DNA of 64,000 nt from a bacterium YEK0313 (GCA_000751295.2 CCMO02000001.1:2901501-2965500), one strand, 5' to 3'; shown: positions 24,866-33,730, counted from the stretch's first letter. A program made the numbers and translations. The notes: generated from the letters alone by a model not told the origin.

Positions 24866-25623
24866 GCCGCATCTCCCGTGACGTAGCGTTTCACCTCGCC
24901 ATCGCCGAGCACCGCGTCGGGCGTGCCGTCGGCGATCACCCGGCCGCTGTAGAAGGCGACGACGCGGTCGGCATAGCCGCGCACGATGTCCATGTCGTGC
25001 TCGACGAAGACGACGGTGGCGGCCTCGCCGGCAATGGCTTCCATGACCCGGTCCATGGCCGGGAATTTCTCCTCCGCGCTGACGCCCGATGTCGGTTCGT
25101 CGAGCAGCAGCAGCCGCGGCTTGCGGGTGAGCGCCATGGCGATGTCGAGGAGCTTGCGGACGCCGCCTGGCAATTCGCTCACCGGCCGGTCGGCGAAGGC
25201 GGCGAGGCCGAAACGGGTGATCAGATCGTCGGCCCGCGCACTGCGGCCGTCGGAGCCGGGATCGCGCCAGAACGACAGGCCCGCGGGCGCCGCGGCCGCG
25301 CAGGCGACCAGCATGTTCTCGCGCATGGTCAATTCGACGCAGAGCTGCGGGATCTGGAACGACCGGCAGATGCCCTTGTTGGCGATCTGCCGGGGGCCGA
25401 GGCCGAGGATCGGCCGGCCGTCCAGTTCGATCGCGCCGCCATCGGGTTTCAGATAGCCCGTCACCATGTTGACGAAGGTGGTCTTGCCGGCGCCGTTCGA
25501 GCCGATCAGGCAGAGCCTCTGGCCGGCCGGCACCTCGATGGTGACGTCGGCGGCGGCCACCACCGCGCCGAAGCTCTTGGCGAGGCCACGGGCCGACAGG
25601 ACGGGTGTCGCATGAGCCGTCAT
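24862..25623 (-). CDS. ABC transporter ATP-binding protein, LivG family
   Basis: A 253-residue ATPase with Walker A GSNGAGKTT, the LivG-type block GICRSFQIPQLCVELTM, and Walker B LLLDEPTSG followed by VFVEHDMDIVRGYADRV. The ABC signature reads ELPGGVRKL, with proline in place of the usual serine; the function is probably kept because LivG proteins tolerate variation there. ATG at 25623 overlaps the livM stop as ATGA. Confidence 0.91.
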   Translation of the reverse strand: MTAHATPVLSARGLAKSFGAVVAAADVTIEVPAGQRLCLIGSNGAGKTTFVNMVTGYLKPDGGAIELDGRPILGLGPRQIANKGICRSFQIPQLCVELTMRENMLVACAAAAPAGLSFWRDPGSDGRSARADDLITRFGLAAFADRPVSELPGGVRKLLDIAMALTRKPRLLLLDEPTSGVSAEEKFPAMDRVMEAIAGEAATVVFVEHDMDIVRGYADRVVAFYSGRVIADGTPDAVLGDGEVKRYVTGDAA

Positions 25624-26576
25624 GACCGCTCCTCGGTGGTGGCTGCGCCGCGCCGCCGGACCCAGAGCGAGCCGATGCCGGCCGGCAGGAACAGGATGAT
25701 GACGAGCAGGAACAGGCCGAGCGCCATTTGCCAGCTGTTGGGGAAATAGAGGCCGGAGAAGGAGCGGACGAGCTCCAGGGCGAGCGAGGCGACGAAGATC
25801 GCCACGACGCTCTTGGCGCCGGCCAGGATCGCCACGAAGACGAATTCCCCGGACTGGGTCCAGAAGGCGAAGGTCGGCTCGATATGGCCGAGCGCCAGCA
25901 CCGTCAGCGCCCCGCCGATGCCGCCGAGCGCCGCGGCCAGGGTGAAATTGACCGCCATGACCCTTTGCACGGAGGTGCCGAGATATTCGACCCTCAGCGG
26001 GTTGGCCTGGATCGCCTGGGTGACGAGGCCGCGCGCGGAGCGCGTGTGCAGGGCGGTGAGGAGCGCGGCGAGGCCGGTCGTGACGATGGCCAGGACATAG
26101 AGCGCATAGTCGCCGCCGGGCCCTTCCAGCCGCCGGCCGAACAGGCTCGGCCGCGGAATGTTGAAGCCGTCGGAGCCGCCGAGCGCGGTCGACTTGATCA
26201 GGATGCCGTAGAGCACCATGGAGAGCGCGAGGGTCAGCATGCCGAAGAAGATGCCGCTGTAGCGCGCGAGCAGGGGGCCGGTCACCGCGCCGACCAGGCC
26301 GGCCGCCGCGCCGCCGATGGCGAGCAGCACGAGTGCGTCGGTGACGCCGAGCTTGATCACCGACAGCGCGACCGCATAGCCGCCGAGCGCGAAGAACAGG
26401 CCCTGGCCGAACGAGACGACGCCGCCGCGCATGATGATGAGGATGCCGAGCGAGACGATGCCATGCGAGGCCGCCATGGTGACGAGGAACAGGAGCCAGC
26501 GCGGCAGCGCGAGGCCGAGAAGGGCGAGGCCGGCGACGAGCGCGGCGGCCGCGAGCGAGAGGCTGATGCGCGTCAT
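25620..26576 (-). CDS. Branched-chain amino acid-type ABC permease, LivM family
   Basis: A 318-residue inner-membrane permease with about nine hydrophobic segments. Family signatures are GGVVSFGQGLFFALGGYA near residue 51 and the cytoplasmic-loop motif around AIQANPLRVEYLGTSVQRV. It starts 3 bp after the livH stop and overlaps livG, so the genes are one operon. Confidence 0.92.
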   Translation of the reverse strand: MTRISLSLAAAALVAGLALLGLALPRWLLFLVTMAASHGIVSLGILIIMRGGVVSFGQGLFFALGGYAVALSVIKLGVTDALVLLAIGGAAAGLVGAVTGPLLARYSGIFFGMLTLALSMVLYGILIKSTALGGSDGFNIPRPSLFGRRLEGPGGDYALYVLAIVTTGLAALLTALHTRSARGLVTQAIQANPLRVEYLGTSVQRVMAVNFTLAAALGGIGGALTVLALGHIEPTFAFWTQSGEFVFVAILAGAKSVVAIFVASLALELVRSFSGLYFPNSWQMALGLFLLVIILFLPAGIGSLWVRRRGAATTEERS

Positions 26577-26579
26577 GTT

Positions 26580-27476
26580 TCAGATCTTCCGCGCGGCGGC
26601 GCGCTGGAACAGCCCTTCCGGCCGGAAGATCAGCACCGCCGCCATGACGAGATAGATGCTGAACAGCTCGGCCTCGGGCATGAGGTGGACGGCGGTCGCG
26701 CGAGCGAGGCCGACGACGATGGCGCCGATCGCCGCGCCCTCGATCGAGCCGAGCCCGCCGATGATGACGACGGCGAAGCTGACGATGATGACGCTGACGC
26801 TGATGCCCGGCTGGACCGAGATCATCGGCGCGGTGAAGGCGCCGCCGAGCGCTGCCAGGAACACCCCGATGGTGAAGGCGATCCACTGCACCCGGTCGAC
26901 ATTGACGCCCATGCTGCCGCTCATCTCGCGGCTGTGGATGACGGCGAGCACGATCTTGCCGGAGACGGTGCGGTTGAGGCCGAACCAGACCGCGAGGCCG
27001 CAGACCACGGCAAGGCCGATCAGCGCGAAGTCGTAGCCGACATAGAACAGCGGCCCGAAGGCGACGTTGCCGAACAGCTGGTAGGGCTCGGAGACGTAGT
27101 AGGGATTGACGCCCCAGATCAGCTTGACCGCGTCTTCGAGGATCAGGAACAGGGCATAGGTGACGAGCAGCAGCACCACCTCGTCGCGGCCGTAGAACAG
27201 GCGCAGCAGCCCGCGCTCCATCAGCGGGCCGAGCACGAGCGCGACCCCGATGGCGGCGAGCAGCATGGCGAGCAGCGACAGGCCCGGCGCCCAGCCGAGC
27301 GCGGTGACGAGACCGACCGCGCTCGCCGAGGCATAGGCGCCCACGGCATAGAGGCTGCCATGGGCGATGTTGAGGATCTTCAGCACACCGAAAACCAGGG
27401 TCAGCCCGAGGGCCACGACGAACAGCCAGGACGCGTAGATCAGGCCGTCCACGATGATGGTAAGCGCCAGTTGCAC
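26580..27476 (-). CDS. Branched-chain amino acid-type ABC permease, LivH family
   Basis: A 298-residue inner-membrane permease. The N-terminal motif LTLVFGVLKILNIAHGSLYAVGAYA is diagnostic for LivH, and the EAA-like loop near HSREMSGSMGVNVDRVQW is present. The start is GTG at 27476. It follows the binding-protein gene by 31 bp. Confidence 0.92.
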   Translation of the reverse strand: MQLALTIIVDGLIYASWLFVVALGLTLVFGVLKILNIAHGSLYAVGAYASASAVGLVTALGWAPGLSLLAMLLAAIGVALVLGPLMERGLLRLFYGRDEVVLLLVTYALFLILEDAVKLIWGVNPYYVSEPYQLFGNVAFGPLFYVGYDFALIGLAVVCGLAVWFGLNRTVSGKIVLAVIHSREMSGSMGVNVDRVQWIAFTIGVFLAALGGAFTAPMISVQPGISVSVIIVSFAVVIIGGLGSIEGAAIGAIVVGLARATAVHLMPEAELFSIYLVMAAVLIFRPEGLFQRAAARKI

Positions 27477-27507
27477 CGGTCGTTACTCCCTTCGGGCAGG
27501 CCGCGGG

Positions 27508-28827
27508 TCAGTCGCAGCGGGCGCCGGGGAAGCCGGCCTTGATCCAGTCGAGGCTGCGCATGTTGGCCGGCGGATTCACGCATTCGGCCGGGAAGCGCTG
27601 GATGTCCTCGACCACGACCATCCGCCGGGCTGCGTCATAGCGGGTGCGGCCGATGGCCATGTCCTGGATCGCCTGGTGGCCATTGCCGAGCCGCATCTGG
27701 ATGAGGCCGCCGGGCGTCTCCCAGGAGAGATTCTCCATGGCCGCGGCGAGCTGCTCCGGCGTCGGCTTGCGGCCGCCATTGGCGGCCATCGCCTTTTCGA
27801 CCGCCGCCTTCAGGCCGAGCAGGGCCTGTGCCATGCGGTAGGAGGCCTGCACCGGATAGGTGCCGTTCCGGAACTGCGTGTAGCCGGGGAAGAACCAGCG
27901 GTTCAGTGCATTGTCCGGGGCGAGCAGGCCATAGGCGCCGCGGGCGCCGATGATCGCGCCGTTCGGCATCTTGTCGCCGAGCGCCTGCAGCACGTGGTCG
28001 GCGGCGCTCAGCACCACCTGGCTGCGCTGGAAGATGCCGCGTGGCGCGGCCTGCAGGATGAAAGCCTGCAGGTCGCCGCCCCAGAGGCTGGAATAGACGA
28101 CGTTGGAGCCGGCCCGGCCGAGCGCCGAGATCTCGGTGCCGTACTGGCCGGAGCCGAAGGCGGGCAACAGGTCGGCCGCGGCCTTCGCCTGCGGATAGAG
28201 CTGCGCCATGGCCGCCATGAAGTCGCCGCGCGAGTCCTGGCCCCAGGCATAGTCCTGGTTGATCATGCTGTAGCTGGCGGCGGCAATGTTGCGCGAGCGC
28301 ATGTAGCGGACCAGCGCGACATTGTCCTGCGTTGCATGGGCGGCGGTGCGGAACACGTATTTGTAGCTCGCATCCTCGAAGATGCGCGGTGTGCCGCAGT
28401 CGAACAGGATGAGGAACTTCTTCAGCTCCTCCGCCACCGGCGCCACCGCCAGGCAGTCGCCCGAGCCGATATAGCCGACCACCGCGTCGACGTTCTCGCG
28501 CTGGTAGAGGTTGCGCAGCTCCTGGACCTGCTTGGTCGCGCCGCCGTTCTCGTCGATGATGACCGGCTCGATGCGCAGGCCGCCGAAACCGACCTGGTTA
28601 TAGGGCGCCGGCGCCTGGCCGCGATTGAGCTGCTCGATGATGAAATCGGCGCCGTGGCGGGCAGGGACCCCGAAGCTTTCCGCCGCCTGCCCGGACAGGA
28701 AGGTGACGATGCCGAGCTTGAAGGTCTCCTGCGCCCGTGCGCCGGAACTGACGAGGCCGGCGAAGGCTGCGGCGATGATGGCGGTGCGGCCGAACCATCG
28801 GCCGCCGCTTCGGGCTGTTCTGGACAT
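27508..28827 (-). CDS. ABC transporter substrate-binding protein, LivK/AmiC-like (type I fold)
   Basis: A 439-residue periplasmic receptor. A Sec signal peptide with a long hydrophobic core ends at SSGARAQ near residue 33, followed by the family start FKLGIVTFLSGQAAESFG. Blocks such as VIIDENGGATKQVQELRNL and YIGSGDCLAVAPVAEEL match receptors for amides and aromatic acids. ATG at 28827 has AAGGGAG upstream. It is the first gene of the importer operon; its promoter region carries an ATTGTCGGACAAT dyad matching one before the GntR gene. Confidence 0.9.
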   Translation of the reverse strand: MSRTARSGGRWFGRTAIIAAAFAGLVSSGARAQETFKLGIVTFLSGQAAESFGVPARHGADFIIEQLNRGQAPAPYNQVGFGGLRIEPVIIDENGGATKQVQELRNLYQRENVDAVVGYIGSGDCLAVAPVAEELKKFLILFDCGTPRIFEDASYKYVFRTAAHATQDNVALVRYMRSRNIAAASYSMINQDYAWGQDSRGDFMAAMAQLYPQAKAAADLLPAFGSGQYGTEISALGRAGSNVVYSSLWGGDLQAFILQAAPRGIFQRSQVVLSAADHVLQALGDKMPNGAIIGARGAYGLLAPDNALNRWFFPGYTQFRNGTYPVQASYRMAQALLGLKAAVEKAMAANGGRKPTPEQLAAAMENLSWETPGGLIQMRLGNGHQAIQDMAIGRTRYDAARRMVVVEDIQRFPAECVNPPANMRSLDWIKAGFPGARCD

Positions 28828-28975
28828 GGGGTCTCCCTTGGGCACGCATGCGTGCGCTCGACGGTTTCCTCGACATGCGGCCTTGAGGCCGTCTTGCGCC
28901 GCCGCCCTGCAAGGCTCCGGCTCGTTGGTGTCACGCGCGGCAGGTCGGGCCGGCGATGAATCGCCCAGCCTTTCC

Positions 28976-28988
28976 ATTGTCGGACAAT
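28976..28988. promoter_or_regulatory. Candidate FadR-type operator upstream of the Liv operon
   Basis: ATTGTC-G-GACAAT is a perfect 13-base dyad about 150 bp before the binding-protein start. TTGTCnGACAA is a known type of site for FadR-family GntR regulators, and the same core occurs at 29891-29901 before the adjacent GntR gene. Confidence 0.6.
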
Positions 28989-29047
28989 CGAACAGTGAAA
29001 TAGGCGCAGCGTCGCCGTCAAGGCTATCGATGGGATGAGGGGCGAGT

Positions 29048-29106
29048 GGTGAATAGCGAGTGGCGAATGGCGAGCAGCGCGGCCTATTCGCCACTCGCCA
29101 TTCGCC
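29048..29106. repeat. Heptamer-rich inverted repeat (GCGAATG/GCGAGTG class), locus 1
   Basis: Two 23-base arms (29048-29070 and 29084-29106) built of repeats of GCGAGTG and GCGAATG/A pair with about three mismatches around a 13-base loop. The right arm ends directly at the stop codon of the GntR gene, so the hairpin could act as a transcript end for it. A related, longer structure lies at 41024-41163. Confidence 0.8.
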
Positions 29107-29880
29107 TCAGCTGTATGCGCTGCCGAGGCCGAGATGGCCGGCGAAGGTGCGTTCCACCGGGTCGTCCAGTGACTTGCCGGCGATTTCGAAGCCGCGGCGC
29201 CAGTCGGTGATGTGCCGGCGCATCCAGTCGCGTGCCACCACGACATCGCGCGCCTTGCACGCCTCGACGATGTGCTGATGTGCCTCGAGATTGCGCGGCC
29301 CGGCCTGTGGCACGCTGTTGAGGATCATGGTCAATGTCGGCGTGAACAGGAGGCCGGCCGGCTCGCGGGCGAGCTGCAGCACCCGGTTTTTCGAGACACG
29401 GGCGACGAGGGCGTGGAAATCGCTGTCGATTTCGGCATGGGCTTCGGCGCTCGTTGCCGCCGCCATGCGCGCGACGCTGGCCTCGAGCTCGGCAATGTCG
29501 GCGTCGCTCGCGCGTGCCGCCGCCGATTCGACGGTCGCCGTCTCCAGGTGCATCGAGGCTTCCCACAGCTCGCGGAAGGTCACCTGGTGCAGCACCAGCG
29601 CCCGGCTGACGCGCGTGGCGAGCCGGTTGTAGCGCGGCAGGCTGACATGCAGGCGCCGGCCCTGGCCGCGGCGGATCAGGCCGCCCTGTTCGAGCAGCCG
29701 GATGCCCTCGCGCACGGTCGAGCGGTTGACCTGGAACTGGCGCACGAGATCGGCCTCGGTGCCGAGGGGATCGCCCGGCTGCAGCCGCCCGGACAGGATC
29801 TCCTGCTCGATGGCTTCGGCGACCTGCTGATAGGCGGGAGCCGGCTGGATGCGTTCGAAACGGTCCGCTTCGCTGGTCAT
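29107..29880 (-). CDS. GntR family transcriptional regulator (FadR/FCD subfamily)
   Basis: A 257-residue regulator: winged helix at residues 10-75 (VAEAIEQEILSGRLQPGD, then RSTVREGIRLLEQGGLI) and a helical FCD domain with metal-site candidates (DSDFH, EAHQHIVEA, HITDW). ATG at 29880 is the likely start; TTG at 29901 is possible and would lie within the operator. The dyad at 29891-29901 just upstream suggests autoregulation, and its match before the Liv operon suggests that it controls uptake and activation of the imported acid. Confidence 0.9.
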   Translation of the reverse strand: MTSEADRFERIQPAPAYQQVAEAIEQEILSGRLQPGDPLGTEADLVRQFQVNRSTVREGIRLLEQGGLIRRGQGRRLHVSLPRYNRLATRVSRALVLHQVTFRELWEASMHLETATVESAAARASDADIAELEASVARMAAATSAEAHAEIDSDFHALVARVSKNRVLQLAREPAGLLFTPTLTMILNSVPQAGPRNLEAHQHIVEACKARDVVVARDWMRRHITDWRRGFEIAGKSLDDPVERTFAGHLGLGSAYS

Positions 29881-29890
29881 GTTTATCCGT

Positions 29891-29901
29891 TTGTCCGACA
29901 A
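29891..29901. promoter_or_regulatory. Candidate FadR-type operator before the GntR gene
   Basis: TTGTC-C-GACAA is a perfect 11-base dyad starting 11 bp before the ATG at 29880. It matches the core of the dyad at 28976-28988. Binding here would block the regulator's own transcription or translation. Confidence 0.6.
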
Positions 29902-30059
29902 TGCTTATCCTAGCAAGGGGCCCGTCAGCGTCAATCGCCGGCACCGGCGCCATTGGGATGAGGGCGAACGGGCGGGCGGCCGCATGGCCCTTGCGCATGG
30001 TCGTAGCTGCGACGACATAAATCTTTGATCTCACCCGCCAATCGGCTAGACCAGCGGCC

Positions 30060-30506
30060 ATGTGGCTCAATCAGCGAACCCTCGATGCGATCAGGCTGAT
30101 GGCGGAGCTTTCCGCCCGCTGGCCCCATGCGGTCAAGGCGGCCGATCTCGCCGAGGCGACCGGCATCACCTTCCTCAATGTGCAGAAGACCGCCCATGCC
30201 CTGGCGCGGGCCGGCCTCACCGAGGCCTGGCGCGGCCGCTATGGCGGCCTGCGGCTCGCCCGGCCCTCGCACGAGGTGAAGGTGGCCGAGATCGTCCGGG
30301 CCTTCGAGCCGAAGGACTGCCCGGCCAACTTCCTGATGACCGACGAGGCGAGCGACCCCGTCGCCAAGCTGATGTTCCGCGCCCATCGCGGCTTCTTCCA
30401 GCCGCTGGAGGAGACGACTCTGGCCGAGATCGAGCCGCGCCTGATCGTGCAGGGCGCGCGGCGCGGCGATCAGGATGCGCCGCGCGTCGCGCGGCTGCGC
30501 GCATAG
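30060..30506 (+). CDS. Rrf2 family transcriptional regulator lacking the Fe-S cysteine cluster
   Basis: A 148-residue winged-helix protein of the Rrf2 family (DAIRLMAELSARWPHAVKAA, then ITFLNVQKTAHALARAGL). IscR, NsrR and RirA bind an Fe-S cluster through three cysteines in the central loop; only one cysteine is seen here, in PKDCPANF, so cluster binding is doubtful. The 3' end overlaps the end of the convergent hmuV by 37 bp. Position beside the haem-uptake locus suggests iron or haem responsiveness, but this is inference. Confidence 0.83.
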   Translation: MWLNQRTLDAIRLMAELSARWPHAVKAADLAEATGITFLNVQKTAHALARAGLTEAWRGRYGGLRLARPSHEVKVAEIVRAFEPKDCPANFLMTDEASDPVAKLMFRAHRGFFQPLEETTLAEIEPRLIVQGARRGDQDAPRVARLRA

Positions 30507-31297
30507 TTCTGCGGCAGCACCACCGGCAGCGCGCCCGCCGGCGTTTCCTCGCTGACGAGATCGACGCCGAAGACAGTGGCGACGAGATCGCGGGTGATCA
30601 CCGCCGCTGGTGCGCCCACTGCCTCCGCGCGGCCGCCGCGCATCACCAGGATCCGGTCGGCGAAGGTCGCGGCAAGATTCAGGTCGTGCAGCACCGCGAT
30701 GACGGCGACGCCGTCGCGCGCCAGGGCGCCGGCCGCCTCCATGAGCGCGATCTGATGGGCAAGATCGAGGCTCGCCACCGGCTCGTCCAGGAACATGACC
30801 TGGCGCGGATGGTTGCGTCGGCCGGCCTTGAGCTGCGCGAAGGTGCGGGCGAACTGGACGCGCTGCTGCTCGCCGCCCGACAGCGTCTGGTAATTGCGCG
30901 CGGCGAGCGGCTCGATGTCGGCGGCGGCGAGCGCCTCCGCGATCAGCCTTTCGCGTTCGGCGCGCGGCAGCGAGCGGCCGACGCTGTCGATGCCGATACG
31001 CACCACCTCCACCACGGTGAACGGAAAGGCGAGGCGGGTCGCCTGCGCCATGACCGCGCGCTTGCCGGCGAGCTGCCAGGCCGGCAGGTCGGCGAGCCGC
31101 TTCTGGTCGAGACGGATCTCGCCGGCGGTCGGCTTTAGCTCGCCGGTCATCAGCTTCATCAGCGTCGTCTTGCCGGCGCCGTTCGGACCGACCACCACCA
31201 GCAGTTCGCCGGCGGCAAGACTGACGGAGACGCCGTCGACCAGCCGGCGTCCGCCGATCGCGATGCCGATACCGGTGGCTTCCAGGATCGCGCTCAT
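30470..31297 (-). CDS. hmuV: Hemin ABC transporter ATP-binding protein
   Basis: A 275-residue ATPase that drives haem transport through HmuU. Walker A is GPNGAGKTT near residue 39, signature LSGGEQQRVQFART, Walker B VMFLDEPVASLD, and the HmuV-typical HDLNLAATFADRILVM. Start ATG at 31297 overlaps the hmuU stop by 4 bp. The end overlaps the convergent Rrf2 gene. Confidence 0.93.
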   Translation of the reverse strand: MSAILEATGIGIAIGGRRLVDGVSVSLAAGELLVVVGPNGAGKTTLMKLMTGELKPTAGEIRLDQKRLADLPAWQLAGKRAVMAQATRLAFPFTVVEVVRIGIDSVGRSLPRAERERLIAEALAAADIEPLAARNYQTLSGGEQQRVQFARTFAQLKAGRRNHPRQVMFLDEPVASLDLAHQIALMEAAGALARDGVAVIAVLHDLNLAATFADRILVMRGGRAEAVGAPAAVITRDLVATVFGVDLVSEETPAGALPVVLPQNYARSRATRGAS

Positions 31298-32385
31298 GCG
31301 TCGAGGCTCCGGTCGCGCCGCAGCAGCAGCCAGAGGAAGAAGGGGGCGCCGATCGCCGCCGTCAGGATGCCGATCGGCAGCTCCGCGGGAGCGACGATGA
31401 CGCGGGCGATGAGATCGGCGCCGGTCAGCAGCGTCGCGCCGGCAAGGGCGGAGAAGGGCAGCAGCATCCGGTGGTCGGGACCGAACATCAGGCGCAGGAG
31501 ATGCGGCACGACGATGCCGACGAAACCGATGACGCCGGCGGCGGCGACGCCGGCGCCGACCGCAACGGCCACCATGACGATGGCGACGTTTTTCAGCCGC
31601 TGCACGGGAATGCCGAGATGGAAGGCTTCCGCTTCGCCGAGCAGGAGGGCGTTGAGCCCGCGCGCCAGCATCGGCACGGCCGCCAGCACCGGCAGGATCA
31701 GCGGAGCGACCGTCATGACCTTGGTCCAGCTTGCGCCGCTGAGCGAGCCGAGCGACCAGAAGGTGAGGTCGCGCAGCTGGCGGTCGTCGCTGATGAAGGA
31801 GAGAACGCCGGTGAGCGCGCCGGCAAAGGCGCCGAGCGCGACGCCGGCGAGCAGCATGATGGCGATCGAGGTGCGTCCCTCGCGCGTCGCGATCGCATAG
31901 AGAATGAGCGTGCTGGCGAGGCCGCCGAGAAAGGCGCCGACCGGCAGAAGCACGAAGGGCAGCTGGAACTGGCTGGTGCCGAGGATGCGGTCGGCGAGCA
32001 CGATCGTGGTGGCGGCGGCGAGTGCCGAACCGGAGGAGACGCCGACGAGGCCGGGATCGGCGAGCGGATTGCGGAACAGGCCCTGCATCAGGGCGCCCGA
32101 GACGGCGAGCGCCGCGCCGATCAGGCCGCCAAGCACGAGGCGCGGCAGGCGGATGCCGAAAATGACCAGGGCCTCCCGGCTGGCGAGCACGGCCGGATCG
32201 CCGGCCAACCAGCCGCGTATGACCGCGACGACGCGGCCCGGGGGGATCGCCACGGCGCCGGTGCCGAGCGAGATCACCGCGAGGCCAAGCAGGAGAAGCA
32301 CGAGCAGGACCGCGGCCAGCGCGAGGCGGCGGCGCTGGCGGGCAAACAGGGCAGGGACGGCGCCTGCCTCCACGGCAAGACTCAC
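31294..32385 (-). CDS. hmuU: Hemin ABC transporter permease, FecCD family
   Basis: A 363-residue inner-membrane protein with about nine to ten hydrophobic segments of the BtuC/FecCD family. It has the family block RLPRLVLGGLIGAALAVSG, NPLADPGLVGVSSGSALAA and GFVGIVVPHLLRLMFGPDHR. Start is GTG at 32385, overlapping the hmuT stop as GTGA. It forms the channel of the HmuTUV haem importer. Confidence 0.93.
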   Translation of the reverse strand: MSLAVEAGAVPALFARQRRRLALAAVLLVLLLLGLAVISLGTGAVAIPPGRVVAVIRGWLAGDPAVLASREALVIFGIRLPRLVLGGLIGAALAVSGALMQGLFRNPLADPGLVGVSSGSALAAATTIVLADRILGTSQFQLPFVLLPVGAFLGGLASTLILYAIATREGRTSIAIMLLAGVALGAFAGALTGVLSFISDDRQLRDLTFWSLGSLSGASWTKVMTVAPLILPVLAAVPMLARGLNALLLGEAEAFHLGIPVQRLKNVAIVMVAVAVGAGVAAAGVIGFVGIVVPHLLRLMFGPDHRMLLPFSALAGATLLTGADLIARVIVAPAELPIGILTAAIGAPFFLWLLLRRDRSLDA

Positions 32386-33317
32386 GGCCGGCGTCCCGCC
32401 TGGCCTTCGCCGAGGCCATAGACCGCGGCCATCAGGTCGTGGGCGGCATCGGGCGTGCGCGGACCGAAGCCGAGGAGATAGAGCCCGTCCATGCCGATCA
32501 GCGCCTTGTCGCGCGCCGCCGGCGTCGCCGCGAAGGCGGGAAGCCCGAAGACATCAGAGGCGGACAGCGCATGGTCGCCGCGCTGCATGACCAGCACGGC
32601 GTCGGGCGCCGCGGCGATGACGCCTTCGTCGGTGAGCGGCTTGTAGCCTTCCACATCGGCCGCCGCGTTGACGGCGCCGGCGAGCGTGATGATGGCATCG
32701 GCACTCGAATGGCGGCCGCCGACCACGACCCGGCCGTTCTGCAGGGACAGGATGAACAGGACGCGCTTGCGCGCCGCGCGCCGGTCGCGCTCCGCGGCGA
32801 GCGCCTGGAACTTCACGTCGACCTCGCGGGCGAGGGCGTCGGCCTTGTCGGCCGCGCCGGCGAGCCGGCCGACCGTGCGGATGCGCGTCACGATGCCGGG
32901 CGCGGTGAGATCGTCGGGCAGGCGCTCGACGCGGATGCCGGCCTCCTCGATCAGCTTCATCGTGTCGGGCGGGCCGGCGCCGTCGATGGCGATGACCAGG
33001 GTCGGTTTCAGCGACAGAACGCCCTCCGCCGACAGCGCGCGGACATAGCCGACATTCGGCTTGTCCTTCAGCGCGGCGGCCGGATAGAGGCTGGTCGTAT
33101 CGACGCCGACGACCTGATCGGCAAGGCCGAGAGCATAGAGAATCTCGGTGACCACGCCGCCCGCCGCGACGATGCGCTGCGCCGCGGCCACTTGGGCGCG
33201 CGCCGGAACGGACTGCAGGCCGGCGCCGGCCGCAAGGCCCGCAAGCGCGACGAAGGCCCGGCGGCTGAGCGGGAGGGAGGGGGTCGGCGTGGCGCGGGGC
33301 ATCGGACCTGGGCTCAT
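32382..33317 (-). CDS. hmuT: Periplasmic hemin-binding protein
   Basis: A 311-residue binding protein of the BtuF/HmuT (class III) fold. The N-terminus carries a twin-arginine-like signal LSRRAFVALAGLAAGAGL ending at ARAQ. Family blocks are RIVAAGGVVTEILYALG, VGYVRALSAEGVLSLKPTLVI and the late GLPAFAATPAA. It hands haem from the outer-membrane receptor to HmuUV. The gene overlaps hemP upstream by 4 bp. Confidence 0.92.
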   Translation of the reverse strand: MSPGPMPRATPTPSLPLSRRAFVALAGLAAGAGLQSVPARAQVAAAQRIVAAGGVVTEILYALGLADQVVGVDTTSLYPAAALKDKPNVGYVRALSAEGVLSLKPTLVIAIDGAGPPDTMKLIEEAGIRVERLPDDLTAPGIVTRIRTVGRLAGAADKADALAREVDVKFQALAAERDRRAARKRVLFILSLQNGRVVVGGRHSSADAIITLAGAVNAAADVEGYKPLTDEGVIAAAPDAVLVMQRGDHALSASDVFGLPAFAATPAARDKALIGMDGLYLLGFGPRTPDAAHDLMAAVYGLGEGQAGRRP

Positions 33318-33505
33318 TTGGTCAGAATCAGCTTGTCGTTGGCGGTGACCCGCAGGCGGTAGCGCTCGCCCTTGTGCAGGATCACCGCCTCCCGGCCGGC
33401 CCCCATGATGGCGGTCAGCTCGACGGTCGGAACCGCGTCGGCGGATGCCGGCACGGACGTGCTGGGCTGACCGCCGCTAGGCGGCCGGGAGAGGCCGGAA
33501 ATCAT
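33314..33505 (-). CDS. hemP: Hemin uptake protein HemP
   Basis: A 63-residue protein. The C-terminal HemP domain is clear: AVILHKGERYRLRVTANDKLILTK preceded by a proline/serine-rich head. HemP proteins are conserved at the head of alphaproteobacterial haem operons and in some species take part in haem-responsive control. ATG at 33505 was preferred to the longer frame reaching 33616, which would run across the divergent promoter. Confidence 0.9.
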   Translation of the reverse strand: MISGLSRPPSGGQPSTSVPASADAVPTVELTAIMGAGREAVILHKGERYRLRVTANDKLILTK

Positions 33506-33520
33506 GAAGAAGGCACCTAG

Positions 33521-33538
33521 TTTAGAACTGTAATAAAC
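33521..33538. promoter_or_regulatory. Candidate Irr-type iron control element in the hemP/receptor divergent promoter
   Basis: TTTAGAACTGTAATAAAC resembles the TTTAGAA-N3-TTCTAAA Irr box: the left half is exact, the right half is degenerate. It lies 16 bp before hemP within an A+T-rich stretch (33515-33610) that also holds a consensus TTGACA (33588-33593) for the receptor direction. Confidence 0.45.
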
Positions 33539-33730
33539 GACGATAACTCCTTGGAAGCATTCAAATCTGGCTACCCAGGAGGTATTGTTGACATTGGTAG
33601 TCAGCTTAAGTACCAAGCGTCAAGGGCGCTTTGGGCGGGGATGCCGCAGCGCAAAAAAATCGCCAGCCAGCCCGGTGCTTTGCGCCGAAGCCAGCCAGCC
33701 GACAAATCGAGACAGGCTAGCGGTCGGACA

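Noticed and set aside
33551..33730. 60-codon N-terminal extension of the haem receptor
   Set aside because: It would place coding sequence across the divergent promoter and put a signal peptide internally; ATG 33731 starts just before a proper signal peptide.
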